This document shows, piece after piece, positions 1 through 12,217 of a stretch of DNA of 64,000 nucleotides. Within the stretch, counting starts at the first letter, position 1; each line of letters begins with the position of its first letter. The DNA lies in assembly GCF_937616625.2 (NCBI RefSeq), contig NC_065572.1:73530653-73594652 (forward strand), written 5' to 3'. The notes below the pieces were generated by a model. It was not told the DNA's origin. It ran no database searches and saw only the letters and a program-made list of their open reading frames with translations. A program made the position numbers and the translations under genes. The DNA is from Mercurialis annua. Taxonomy: Eukaryota; Streptophyta; Magnoliopsida; Malpighiales; Euphorbiaceae.

Positions 1-37
1 TGGTAGAAACATTCTTACTAATTGGATCTTCCTCGCT

Positions 38-3000
38 CTACGAATTATCAGGGCTAACACATTGCTTCTGTTGGGATACAACCAGCAAAGACGAGTTCTG
101 AAACAAAATCATCCTTCCAGAGCTTAGTTTCCCATGTATTGAAATGAAATACAATAACAACGAAAATATACCAGTCCTGATTAATACCTTGTAGATTATG
201 AAGTTATAAGAAGTAACTCTTCGAAAAATACATTTTTGTAAGTACGGAATCACTGACCTTGGTTGCAACTACGATGGTTCCATTGATGGGATGGGCAGCA
301 CAAGCATTTGGAGATTCAGTTAATGGAACAAACTTATTTTGCTTGCTTCGTTTATTTGCCGAAGAATGTCTTTCCACATCCCCACTAACACAACAAAACT
401 TTTACTTACTTATCTGAACAAAATCAGTTCTTTGGAAACGCAACAAAAATTAAGGATGATAAAGGTGTAATGTAGTCTGCAACTAATAAAAATCCAAAAA
501 TTATATTTATTACTTACATGTATTCCACATGACAAGGAGAGTTAGAGTCAGGATAGAAATCTAAAAGATGAATTCCATTGTCCGTTGAAGCTCCAATTGC
601 ATAGATCTGCATTGCACAAGCAAAAAAGTCAACCTCGTGCCTTTAACTTGCTTAGAAATCTGACTTAACCCAGTGAGTAAAATTGGGCTTCTAAAAGAGA
701 GAACGACGGAAGCATATTTAATCATAAAGAAAAATTGCGATAACCTAAATTCATGCTAACATCCCCAACCCAAACAGCCAAAATTCTAGTTGAGCTTGAA
801 CAGGATCGTCTATGGTCACAATTCATCCTTGATGACTAATAGAAACATGCATATAATTAAAGTTTTAGCAAAGAATAGATAAACAAAGGCAACAGTATAT
901 ACAGCTTGAATTGTAAAACTATGCAAACACAGGAAAGACTAGAGCTGATATATCATACAGAATAAGTTGGAAGCCATGATGGTTTTCTCAAGGATAACGT
1001 ATTCGTGTGACCGTTCAAGTCATGTCTATTCAATTAAAACAAAACAAAAAGATCGATGATTAGTATATACATTGGCAAAGTTACAAATAATCATAGAGTT
1101 CAATATGTAGCAAAGTTACTTACAACCAAGCTGGAGGAGGACAGTGAACGTGCGTGACTTGGCCCTTGTAAATATCCAGAACGCCTGACCTGTACAATAT
1201 GATGAATTGCAATAACAGAACCAACGACGAATTAATAATCCATATGTTCCAGATAAGTACTGTTTCTTTTTTGTTATAAATTTAAATAAAAAATCGTTAT
1301 ATGTAATATATATTCAAAAAGTCAAATTATCCATATTGAACAATTGACATACTTTAAAATCGATTTCCAGATTGCACTCATCTTAAGTGTTTATTTTACT
1401 TGACGATCATTCATTCTATGAATGAGATCTCCATTCAGCTTTTTATTTCTCTGAAATTTTGAACCTTTTCAGTTAATTGGCTGCTACTGCTAACTCCATA
1501 GTCAGAGAATATGAAAGAAAACAATCTAGCAAATGCAAGATCGATGATGATGTTATGCCCCATCAATACCTAACACTCAGAATATTTGGTATCACCTATG
1601 TCTTCAGAACATCCCTCTTGCCAATGCCAGCTCTCACCCCTTCCACACCCGACAAGAAAAATGAGAATTCAAGGACACAAGAAAGAGAACTTATTGATCT
1701 CAAACTCTCAAAAGACCATATTCTAGATATTAGATAATAAGCAAATGAGAGCAGCTAAAATAAACAAGCTTGGAGTTCTGCTACAAAACTAATTAACAGC
1801 TATAAACATTCTTGAACCTACCAACCATCATCGAGATGAAATGCCAGCTGATTTGGGAAAGATGGATCAAAATCAATAGAGTGCACTTCTTTGGGGACAA
1901 TAGCTGATTGCGCCTGTGCAAAGAAGGTTCCAGTAAACAAAAATGACCATTGAGGAATATGTTCGTTGTTCCATATGGTGCAAAAACTAAATTTTCTATT
2001 CCATCATCTAATGATCCATGAGGGCAAATGTTGCTTTATAAAAAAACTTTCCTTGAGATTTTTGAACTTTTCAATATCTAAAATTCATAGATTTCATGAA
2101 GTTACTAACAAAATCCTATCCTATGGTATTTATCAATAAAATTTTGCATGAAAAAAACAGAGAATATGAGAATATATGCCATGATAGAGACTTTTAAACG
2201 ACAAAGTTAAATACATCGAGTACTTTGTTATCTCTCTGTTTCTATTCACCACTTCATCATGCTTAAACATGAACTTCAAAAGCCTTATGTTGTTAAATTT
2301 ACTAAATTATCAATTAATCCATGATCACCGATTCACAAGTTGGATTAAAATTCTGAGTATTAAACTAAAAGAATGACATTCACCTTCAGATCTCCGATTT
2401 TCTCCAGCGCTGATGCTATCTTCCAACTAGTTAAGGGCAGATGGCACACCTGTTTATGCAAAACGCAGAATATTGCTCAAAAACAATTCATAGATGTCGT
2501 ATAATCTATTGAGCTGCCTGATGAAAATGTTCAAAGGTGCCATTTCTTATGTCAAGAATTGGCAGAGCGAGTGCTACACATTATTTGGAAAGCAGTGTAG
2601 CATCATTGTATGTTTAAATCGTTACTAGTACTACTCACTCCAGCTACTACACTGTCAGCTTGCCTATTCCAGCATAATATTCAAATGACAAGAGCTAAAT
2701 AATACCTCTTTGTGAGTTTGAAAGGGAGCAGACCCTCTTCCTCCACGTAAATCCCACATATATATTGTTCCATCCCTACCAGCCCCAAAGACCATCTACA
2801 TCAAAAATTAATTTGCACAAATTCATAAAGAAAATAGAATGACACATCACAAACAACAAGATTTCAAATTCTAATGAATCTACTATATAACAGTATGTAA
2901 CTGTAACTGCATGAACTAAACATTATTTGCGCAATAACATATAAATACCATATGAGTCAAGTTGACAAGAAGAGAAAAATAAATAGAGATTCACCTCTTC

Positions 3001-4795
3001 CAGTACAGATAATAGAACTTTAGAATAAAATTAGCAATAGTGCAGAATCGACACCTGATTGTCTACATTGACTTGGATACTGTTGATAGTGCCACTGCAA
3101 TTTGTTATAAGCTCAAGACATGGAAGAACGCCCATTTTTCTATCCCATACATTAACCTTGCCATTGCTATCAGAAGCAATTAATCTATCACAAAAAGCAA
3201 CAAATCAATTTTAATTTTTTTTCATAATTTAGTTCATTCGTTATCAGCATTACACAGTGGAAGATTAGTAATCACTATCACCCTAACAAAGATGGACAAA
3301 CAAAATTGACACCTAGGAATGGGAGCCATTAATTTTACCCACCTTGATTTGTCCAAAGCAGTAAAAGCTATATCAGTTAGACCATTACGTACTTCAGAGC
3401 CATGAACAGTGGCAATACGCCTGGTTCTTAGAACCTGTGTTCACAACAAAACATAATCAAATTAATAAAGTTATCAATCATTTAATATTTGAAAACGGAA
3501 TTGATTATAAATTGCAAGAAATAATCAGAAAACATTAATCACAATAAGTTTGAATAAACAAAATGTGAAATATAATTACTTCAACCGGATCAGAAGAAAT
3601 ATAAGCAATGTCAAAAATGAGTATTGCATTGCTTTTGATAGATGTGCAAGCAACCTGCAAAATGACAAATCGAGATGTCAAGTGCTAATCATAAATAGTT
3701 TAATGGAAATAGACTTAGTAATACTTTCTAAATGAATTAAAAAAAAAGTAGACATGTTAAAAGTTCCAACCTCATCTTGATTAGCAATATTCCACCGAAC
3801 AACATCAAGTTGTCGATCCAAAAAAAGGTGCAACACATGCTTGTTTTCATCTTCTACTGAGGCTACGATCATAAAAAAGAAGATAATGCAGAGGCATGAA
3901 AAAGTCATAATGAGAAACATGTAATATGGTATTGATAAACTTACATGGCAATAAGCTATTAGCTTGGCAATAGAGAGATTCAAAATCATGCACGGTTAAG
4001 CACCCAATGTTTGAGACGGATACTAAGTAAACTCCCTGGAACATGTATTTAGAAATATCTAACTCAGAAAGGAAAAGAGGCTCTAACCGAAAAAGTCAAC
4101 AAATATTTTCTATAATTAACCTTAGTATCAAATTGAAGAGAAGAGATGCCGCGCCTGCAAAAAAAAAATATCATCTCTTATCTTATAAGTTTTTTGATTG
4201 AAATGTTCATAACGGAATAACAAAATTGGCTTAAAAAAAAAAGGAAACAGTACTAACCTAAATGTACTTCCAACTAGAGCTTCTAACACGGGAAAATTAA
4301 TCCGTTCCAGCTGTGCAATAATTATAATTGTCATAAAAAAAAAAAACAAGAACACAGGCTCAATAATCAACTTAAAAAAAATAAGAGAAAAAAATCAATA
4401 CATGTGTAAGGCATGGAACTCCAGCAATATGATATAAATGTGGAAATGCTCCAATCTGTTTATGAGATTTAAAATTTAAAAACAATCTACAGCTTTGTAA
4501 AATGAAAATTTCATAAGGTAAAGGATAACAGAATGACCTGAGAGTACGAGTGGATAAGCAAAGACGAAAGATAATGGCGGTAATTTGGTTCAAATTTCCC
4601 TTTCAATTCTATAAGGCTCCTCTCCCATTCAGTTCTGTTTCAATTTACACAAAAATTAAAACAGTTTAGGTCAACCGACGCCGTGTCCGATCATCGGAAA
4701 AGAAAAAACAAACAGTAAAATAAAAAATTTGTTTACCTCCGAACTCGCTTAGGGATTTGAGAACTAGGTTTTTGAGGAACCAAATATTTCTCCAT
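38..4795 (-). CDS. WD40-repeat (transducin-like) protein, multi-exon gene
   Basis: Spliced minus-strand gene encoding about 469 residues. Exons in transcript order: 4737-4795 (ATG, MEKYLVPQKP), 4538-4634, 4402-4455, 4258-4310, 4121-4154, 3945-4035, 3771-3862, 3580-3654, 3343-3434, 3055-3184, 2706-2795, 2384-2449, 1822-1913, 1124-1189, perhaps 648-690, 518-606, 258-384 and 38-97 (TAG at 38-40). All these junctions are GT-AG and keep frame except around 607-1123. There exon 518-606 (IYAIGASTDNGIHLLDF) needs phase 0, and the 648-690 exon that would supply it leaves an implausibly short 41-nt intron. WD-type blades are visible: GKVNVWDRK near residue 229, GTIYMWDLRGG near 272 and VHSIDFDPSFPNQLAF near 325. 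Such propellers act as protein-interaction scaffolds. I do not recognise the orthologue or its partner. The gene is the parent of the broken copy at 12.8-18.4 kb. Confidence 0.85.
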
Positions 4796-6809
4796 TTTTA
4801 AACGACGCCGGAGATGAACAACCGCCGGCAATAATCACTTCCTTTAACTACGAATTTAGGGATTAATGGCGACTGGCGAGCCAAAACAGTGTGGTTCGTT
4901 TTTTATTATTATTTTCAATTCCCGCCACTGTGTTGTATATTAACTTGGGCTGACAGTTGACAATTTGTGAATTAAATAGTCGTTTGATGACTAAACGGCA
5001 GGTGAAAAACACAGACGCGGTTAAACGAAGTGTCGTTTGAAGAATGATTGTCAAAATGGAAAATAAACGTAAATTTGAAAAAGGCTAAACTCGCTGGGGG
5101 ATTCGTGTACTATTATATTTTGTTTTAAAATGTCTCTTTATAGTATTTTTTAGTTACTTAATAGTCCTTATATTATTCTTTTTTTTTGGAATTGAGATGG
5201 AGGACGGAATAGGATATTCTGTAATAGTCATTCGTTTTTTTGATTCATAAAATTGTTAGTGTATGATTTTATGAAATAACTATTCGTTTTAAAAGTAAAG
5301 AATAATAGAATGACTATTTTATTTTATGAATCAAATATAGTCTAATTTGATTCAGGCATGAGCTTGCAATAATTGTTTCATGCTCATACATTTCTACAAA
5401 AAATAAAGGCATCTACTACTATTACAACTACTGTTTGTGCTTGTCGACGACATAATAATAGTGTTGTGAAATTCAATCAGTCATACTAGTGACTCATAAG
5501 CGGACCAGTTAAGTGTCAATTCCTAAGCATAATTTAATTAGATGTAGCTAACTTTAAAAAAATAACTACCCTTAAAAAAATTCTATGAAAAATTAAAGGT
5601 TACAAGCAGACCAGTTAATTACCAACCTTTTAAGCAGAATTTAATTAAATATAACTAAATACAGCTAGCCTGTACATTTTCCTATTAAATAGACAAATAA
5701 AAAAAAACACCAAAACAAAACGTTTACTCATGTTTGTTATCACCCGAATATATCAAGAGTGAATAGCTCTCAAGTTTAGACAATTTTTCTTGTAGCCCTG
5801 TTTACATTGTTTAAGCAATGGAGAAGGAGGTCAAAATTCTATTTATAGTATCGAAATCAGGTTTATTTTAAAACCTCTCACAAAATATTAACCTATATAT
5901 TTATATAATTGAAAGAATCGGTGAAGCATTTTTATACATTTCCAACTTAAACAAAAGACTTCATTAATTTTTAATATTTTTAATTAATAGGCTTGATCAT
6001 CTAAAAATACTCCAATTTTTAATTTTTTTTTTTCTTTTAAGGCCAAAACTTTTAGAATTCTCAATTTTAACCAATTTTTCAGTTTTTTCCAATTATAGCC
6101 ATTTGTTCAAATTAAAATGAAAAAAGGATTAAATATGTTTTTCATATTACTTTATGTTATTCTAGTTAATTTTTATACCATAAAAAAAATTCTAAATATG
6201 AAGTAATAAAAAGTGTATATTAAATTTCTTTCCACTCAGATTTAAACAAGTGGCTACAAGTGAAATTGAAAAATAAAAAAAACTGTTAAAATTTAGAATT
6301 TTAAAAGTTTAGGCCATGATAAAAAAAAGTGTAAAGTTGAATTTTTTTATGGTTAAACTTTATTAATATATAATTCTCATTAGATTTTCAACTTGGATAA
6401 AATATTTATACCAAAACCTAAAACATTACTACTATTTACTATTGAAGTTATCATAATTAATTTATTCTCAATCAAAGTAAATATAAAATAGAAACAATTA
6501 ATGAGAAAAATGAGTAGAAATAATCATATTTTTTTAAATATTTGCCTTGTGATTTTACACATTTGCTATTATTTTTTAGATTCATAAATTTAGTATTTTG
6601 CTTGAGCCGTTTCAGGACATGTGTGGAAGATCAAAGTATTTAGGGACATTATCGAAGAGTTTATGAACTTCGGAGACAATTTAGGAATGGAGCGGAGCAC
6701 AACTGGTGGCACCAAATGTGGTGTGACCATTCCAAAAGTTGCGCTTAAAAAGTAGTGTGATCGCACCACTTTGTGATTGGTTGCATCACTCCGGAAACTA
6801 CTTCAAAAG
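4796..6809. other. 5' flank of the WD40 gene and AT-rich intergenic DNA
   Basis: The first few hundred bases upstream of the WD40 start codon should hold its promoter, but I see no clear TATA box or other named motif. The rest is AT-rich. Around 5205-5345 there is a weak fold-back pairing of gaatgactatt-like stretches that could be an old MITE. No coding potential is supported. Confidence 0.5.
5490..5690. repeat. imperfect tandem duplication of about 100 bp
   Basis: Two adjacent diverged copies share a core 'gcRgaccagttaa', followed by 'aagcaKaatttaatta' and a 'taactaa/tagctaac' stretch. The copies start near 5501 and 5607. The element family is not recognised. Confidence 0.45.
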
Positions 6810-6820
6810 TGTTAGAAAAT

Positions 6821-7172
6821 GAACAAAGGGTCAACGCGCCCCCTGAACTTGTTACACGGAATCATCTAATCCAATTTATACTTTTTTGAGCAACTAACCC
6901 CAAAACTCTTCATTTTAGGGTCAAATAACCCCATAATTTATATTTTTATTTTAAAAAATAGATTTAGAATAATTATATCGCAACAATTAGAGAAATATCT
7001 AATTATCTTTTTGCATCCATCGCCTCCGATTTATATTTTACACATTTTAAAAATATAATTATGAGTTATTTGACCCAAAATTGAAGAGTTTTAGGGTTAG
7101 TTGCTCAAAAAAGTATAAATTGGATTAGATGATCCTGTATTACAAGTTTAGGGGGCGCGTTGACCCTTTGTT
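6821..7172. mobile_element. MULE-type MITE with long terminal inverted repeats
   Basis: Terminal inverted repeats of about 115 bp begin aacaaagggtcaacgcgccc and read the same on the opposite strand at the right end. The element is flanked by an 11-bp direct repeat, tgttagaaaat, at 6810-6820 and 7173-7183. Long inverted repeats with a 9-11 bp target duplication are the mark of Mutator-like elements. The short unique centre has no ORF, so it is non-autonomous. Confidence 0.85.
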
Positions 7173-7183
7173 TGTTAGAAAAT

Positions 7184-7867
7184 AGGTCTTTTTGTCCCCA
7201 CTTTTCTCTAGATTTGAAGGGCAACTTGGTAATTGATGGGGGAGCCCTAATTGTGCAGTATACAAGGGTCTTGTTCACACTAATCACCTATCTTTGATAA
7301 GAGAACTCTATCATTGTAACCACCATTGTTGATTTTAGGAAGCTTTTTACTTTGTTCTTTTTGTTATATTTCTCCATTTATGGAGTTAAACAAGAATTTG
7401 TGGATGCTTATTATGAATTAATATTGCATATTAATGAATAGCACAGCCTTATACACAAGTGATTTGGAATTCGATGATGACCATCCACGCCATGCAGTAG
7501 GTCCTTGGCCTCTGTTATATTACAGCTCAAACAATGTAAGGCGTGTTGAGAAAAGTAATTCAACAACAAAATACCATATAACAAACAATACTATGCTTGT
7601 TTTAGGATGTAAAAAGAAGCGGGGTCCACTTGGCAGCAGTATAACAATGAAGGTAGAGCAAATATATCATGCTGGCATCAAATTATAGTTGATCTTGCGT
7701 ACAAAAAAACTTGACATCTCATATGATTTTATCCTCAATTAACGGGAGTTTCCTCCTACTTTATATTTGTTAAGTTCTCGACAACACTTCCTCATACTCC
7801 AAGTCTCAAATTATTTGTAACAACAATTTAGAATTTAGGCTACCTTACTATGTATCTTTTTCTTGTA
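7184..7867. other. intergenic DNA, nothing recognised
   Basis: Contains an 84-codon open stretch on the plus strand at 7434-7688. It has no recognisable domain and no sign of splicing or a promoter, so I do not call it a gene. It ends at the target duplication of the LTR element. Confidence 0.4.
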
Positions 7868-7872
7868 TATAT

Positions 7873-8295
7873 TGATAATTGTGAAATTATCAACGACTTC
7901 GAGTGACCGGATTTAAGCTCCATTCTTGAGTTCAAGTGACGTAGGTCCGCCTGAGATTAAGAACAAACAAGTCAGAAGAACGCCGGAGAGGGTCTCCGGA
8001 CGTTCACTCCGACGAGCAAGTCAGTATTTGTTTTTAAAAGAATATATTAAAAGTATTATGTGAAAGAGGTGGAAAGCTTACCCCCCTATTGATGTGTTGT
8101 CTTGGCTTATATAGACACATGTTTTGTTGGTTTCTTTGTAAACTAGCAATGTGGGATAGAAATAGCATTTCTATGTATGTTTATATGGAGACTCATCTTG
8201 GTATTTATGCTTATCAATGCTAGGTAATCAGTGTTGCCCTTTAGTAAAATTGGTCTCTTAGGTGATTTGAGGTAATACCATCTATATTGTTATCA
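7873..8295 (-). repeat. 3' LTR of the hairpin-array retrotransposon
   Basis: 423 bp, 3 substitutions from the partner LTR. It opens with a perfect 8-4-8 hairpin, TGATAATTGTGAAATTATCA (7873-7892), and holds a second one, CCGGAGA-GGG-TCTCCGG, near 7983-7999. The high identity implies a recent insertion. Confidence 0.93.
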
Positions 8296-8311
8296 CAAGT
8301 CCCCCCTCGAG
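8296..8311 (-). promoter_or_regulatory. polypurine tract (second-strand primer) of the LTR element
   Basis: On the minus strand the bases just before the 3' LTR read CTCGAGGGGGGACTTG. This is a purine-rich tract in the place where plus-strand DNA synthesis is primed in LTR retrotransposons. Confidence 0.75.
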
Positions 8312-8340
8312 TATGTCGGATATTTATGTCCGAAGTATAT

Positions 8341-10403
8341 GGCTCAACTAGGAGATAAGCAGCAGCTTAGGTAAATAACTGTAAGTTCTATGGCTTAACT
8401 AGGCGATATGCAATAGCTCAGCTCAGCCATTAGCGATGACTTATGGAAATGTTCCTAAGCAAGTGCTCAGGTTGGCCATAGGCGAGAGTTTATGGAAGTT
8501 TTCCTGAGCAAATGCTCAGCTCGGCCATAAGCGATAGCTTATGGGAGTTTTCCTGAGCAAGCGCTCCAGTCGGCCATAAGCGATTGCATATGGGAATTTT
8601 CCTGAGCAAGCGCTCAGGTCGGCCATAAGAAAGAGCTTATGGAAGTTTTCCTGAGCAAGCGCTCAGGTCGGCCATAAGCAAGAGCTTATGGAAGTTTTCC
8701 TGAGCAAGCGCTCAAGTCGGCCATAAGCGATGGCATATGGGAATTTTTCTGAGCAAGCGCTCAGGTCGGCCATAAGAAAGAGCTTATGGAAGTTTTCCTG
8801 AGCAAGCGCTCAGGTCGGCCATAAGCAAGAGCTTATGGAAGCTTTCCTGAGCAAGCGCTCAGGTCGGCCATAATCAAGAGCTTATGGAAGTTTTCCTGAG
8901 CAAGCGCTCATGTCGGCCATAAGCAAGAGCTTATGGAAGTTTTCCTGAGCAAGCGCTCAGGTCGGCCATAAGAAAGAGCTTATGGAAATTTTCCTGAGCA
9001 AGCGCTCAGGTCGGCCATAAGCAAGAGCTTATGGAAGTTTTACTGAGCAATCGCTCAAGTCGGCCATAAGCGATGGCATATGGGAATTTTCCTGAGCAAG
9101 TGCTCAGGTCGGCCATAAGAAAGAGCTTATGGAAGTTTTCCTGAGCAAGCGCTCAGGTCGGCCATAAGCAAGAGCTTATGGAAGCTTTCCTGAGCAAGCG
9201 CTCAGGTCGGCCATAATCAAGAGCTTATGGAAGTTTTCCTGAGCAAGTGCTCAAGTCGGCCATAAGCGATGGCATATGGAAATTTTCCTGAGCAAGCGCT
9301 CAGGTCGGCCATAAGAAAGAGCTTATGGAAGTTTTCCTGAGCAAGCGCTCAGGTCGGCCATAAGCAAGAGCTTATGGAAATTTTCCTGAGCAAGCGCTCA
9401 GGTCGGCCATAATCAAGAGCTTATGGAAGTTTTCCTGAGCAAGTGCTCAGGTCGGCCATAAGCGATGGCTTATGGGAGTTTTCCTGAGCAAGCGCTCACG
9501 TCGGCCATAAGCGATGGCATATGGGAATTTTCCTGAGCAAGCGCTCAGGTCGGCCATAAGAAAGAGCTTATGGAAGTTTTCCTGAGCAAGCGCTCTGGTC
9601 GGCCATAAGCGATGGCTTATGGAAGTTTTCCTGAGCAAGCGCTCAGGTCGGCCATAAGCGATGGCTGATGGAAATTTTTCCTGAGCAAGCGCTCAGGTCG
9701 GCCATAAGAAAGAGCTTATGGAAGTTTTCCTGAGCAAGCGCTCTGGTCGGCCATAAGCGATGGCTTATGGAAGTTTTCCTGAGCAAGCGCTCAGGTCGGT
9801 CATAAGCAATGGCTTATGGGAATTTTTCCTGAGCAAGCGCTCAGGTCGGCCATAAGCGATGGCTTATGGAGGTTTTCCTGAGCAAGCGCTCTGGTCGGCC
9901 ATAAGCGATGGCTTATGGAGGTTTTGGAGGTTTTCCTGAGCAAGCGCTCAGGTCGGCCATAAGCGATGGCTTATGGAGGTTTTCCTGAGCAAGCGCTCTG
10001 GTCTGCCATAAGCGATGGCTTATGGAGGTTTTGGAGGTTTTCCTGAGCAAGCGCTCAGGTCGGCCATAAGCGATGGCTTATGGAGGTTTTCCTGAGCAAG
10101 CGCTCTGGTCGGCCATAAGCGATGGCTTATGGAGGTTTTGGAGGTTTTCCTGAGCAAGCGCTCAGGTCGGCCATAAGCGATGGCTTATGGAGGTTTTCCT
10201 GAGCAAGCGCTCTGGTCTGCCATAAGCGATGGCTTATGGAGGTTTTGGAGGTTTTCCTGAGCAAGCGCTCAGGTCGGCCATAAGCGATGGCTTATTGAGG
10301 TTTTCCTGAGCAAGCGCTCTGGTCGGCCATAAGCGATGGCTTATGGAGGTTTTCCTGAGCAAGCGCTCTGGTCGGCCCTAAGCGATAGCTTATGGAGGTT
10401 AAT
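8341..10403. repeat. 49-bp tandem array, subfamily A
   Basis: About 42 units of 49 bp. The consensus is CCTGAGC-aagc-GCTCAGG, TCGGC, CATAAGC-N4-GCTTATG, GAAGTTTT. Both dyads have 7-bp arms and a 4-base loop. Loop variants of the second dyad include AAGA and GATG. Some units read CATAAGAAAG or GGCATATGG and so weaken one arm. First units (8341-8560) are the most diverged. From about 9860 alternate units gain an extra 'ggaggtttt', giving a dimer pattern. Confidence 0.95.
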
Positions 10404-11927
10404 TTGGTGAGCAATTGCTCAACTCGGCCATAAGTAAGAGCCTATGGAAAGTTTGGTGAGCAATGGCTCATCTCGGCCATAAGCTATGGCTTATGGAAAT
10501 TTTGGTGAGCAATTGCTCAACTCGGCCATAAGTAAGAGCTTATGGAAATTTTGGTGAGCAATGGCTCAACTCGGCCTTAAGCTATGGCTTATGGAAAGTT
10601 TGGTGAGCAATGGCTCATCTCGGCCATAAGCAAGAGCTTATGGAAATTTTGGTGAGCAATGGCTCATCTCGGCCATAAGCTATGGCTTATGGAAATTTGG
10701 TGAGCAATTGCTCAACTCGGCCATAAGTAAGAGCTTATGGAAATTTTGGTGAGCAATGGCTCAACTCGGCCTTAAGCTATGGCTTATGGAAAGTTTGGTG
10801 AGCAATGGCTCATCTCGGCCATAAGCTATGGCTTATGAAAATTTTGGTGAGCAATGGCTCATCTCGGCCATAAGCTATGGCTTATGGAAATTTTGTGAGC
10901 AATTGCTCATCTCGGCCATAAGCTATGGCTTATGGAAATTTTGGTGAGCAATTGCTCAACTCGGCCATAAGCTATGGCTTATGAAAATTTTGGTGAGCAA
11001 TTGCTCAACTCGGCCATAAGCTATGGCTTATGGAAATTTTGGTGAGCAATGGCTCAACTCGGCCATAAGCTATGGCTTATGGAAATTTTGGTGAGCAATG
11101 GCTCAACTCGGCCATAAGCTATGGCTTATGGAAATTTTGGTGAGCAATGGCTCAACTCGGCCATAAGCTATGGCTTATGGAAATTTTGGTGAGCAATTGC
11201 TCAACTCGGCCATAAGCTATGGCTTATGGAAATTTTGGTGAGCAATTGCTCAACTCGGCCATAAGCTATGGCTTATGGAAATTTTGGTGAGCAATTGCTC
11301 AACTCGGCCATAAGCTATGGCTTATGAAAATTTTGGTGAGCAATGGCTCAACTCGGCCATAAGCTATGGCTTATGGAAATTTTCATGAGCAATGGCTCAT
11401 CTCGGCCATAAGCTATGGCTTATGGAAATTTTGGTGAGCAATTGCTCAACTCGGCCATAAGCTATGGCTTATGGAAATTTTGGTGAGCAATTGCTCAACT
11501 CGGCCATAAGCTATGGCTTATGGAAATTTTGGTGAGCAATGGCTCAACTCGGCCATAAGCTATGGCTTATGAAAATTTTCATGAGCAATGGCTCATCTCG
11601 GCCATAAGCTATGGCTTATGGAAATTTTCATGAGCAATGGCTCATCTCAGCCATAAGCTATGGCTTATGGAAATTTTGTGAGCAATTGCTCATCTCGGCC
11701 ATAAACTATGGCTTATGGAAATTTTGGTGAGCAATTGCTCAACTCGGCCATAAGCTATGGCTTATGGAAATTTTGGTGAGCAATGGCTCAACTCGGCCAT
11801 AAGCTATGGCTTATGGAAATTTTGGTGAGCAATGGCTCAACTCGGCCATAAGCTATGGCTTATGGAAATTTTGGTGAGCAATGGCTCATCTCGGCCATAA
11901 GCTATGGCTTTTGGTGAGCAATTGCTC
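10404..11927. repeat. 49-bp tandem array, subfamily B
   Basis: About 31 units of the same 49-bp length and plan as subfamily A, with a different sequence: GGTGAGC-aatt or aatg-GCTCAAC, TCGGC, CATAAGC-tatg-GCTTATG, GAAATTTT. In units with the aatt centre the first dyad is a perfect 14-bp palindrome, TGAGCAATTGCTCA. The switch from A to B is abrupt near 10400. Short minus-strand ORFs here and in subfamily A are read-throughs of the repeat, not genes. Confidence 0.95.
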
Positions 11928-12197
11928 AGTTCTGCTCGGTTTATGCTCTGCTCGTTTTTTTTTTTTTTTTTTAGTAATAGCTTATGCTCGGTTTTTTCAT
12001 TTGAAAAATATTTACACTGGGAGAGCATAAAAGGTCATGGTTTATCTCGGCCAAATATGAGAGACAATAGCCAGACTCAGCAAAGCATGAAAGGCTTTGG
12101 CCTATTTCTGATTTTTTGGAAGGGATTTGTCAAACTACTTCTTCTATCTTCGTCGAACAATTGCCTTCGAGGATGAAATAATGAATAGAGATGGTGT
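11928..12197 (-). other. leader of the LTR element between primer site and array
   Basis: About 270 bp that are not part of the 49-bp array. Includes a T18-like run at 11956-11973 on the plus strand and short degenerate echoes of the array words 'gctcggt' and 'gcttatgctcgg'. No gag-like ORF is present. Confidence 0.6.
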
Positions 12198-12198
12198 T

Positions 12199-12217
12199 TC
12201 CCACAGACGGCGCCAAG
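12199..12217 (-). promoter_or_regulatory. primer-binding site of the LTR element
   Basis: Directly after the 5' LTR, minus strand: CTTGGCGCCGTCTGTGGGA. TGGCGCCGT is complementary to the 3' end of plant tRNA-Asp (ACGGCGCCA). The match beyond those bases is weak, so the tRNA assignment is an inference. Confidence 0.8.

Noticed and set aside
1477..1737. 86-codon plus-strand ORF within the WD40 gene
   Set aside because: It lies in an intron of the minus-strand gene, has no recognisable domain and no homology seen elsewhere in the window.
7434..7688. 84-codon plus-strand ORF
   Set aside because: No domain, no splice or promoter context, and composition like the surrounding intergenic DNA.
9447..9638. 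63-codon ORF in the hairpin array
   Set aside because: It is the repeat translated; similar ORFs arise wherever the 49-bp unit lacks a stop, and no start context or domain is present.
8341..11927. CRISPR-like regular direct repeats
   Set aside because: Units abut with no unique spacers, the whole repeat is homologous end to end, and it lies inside an LTR retrotransposon in a plant genome.
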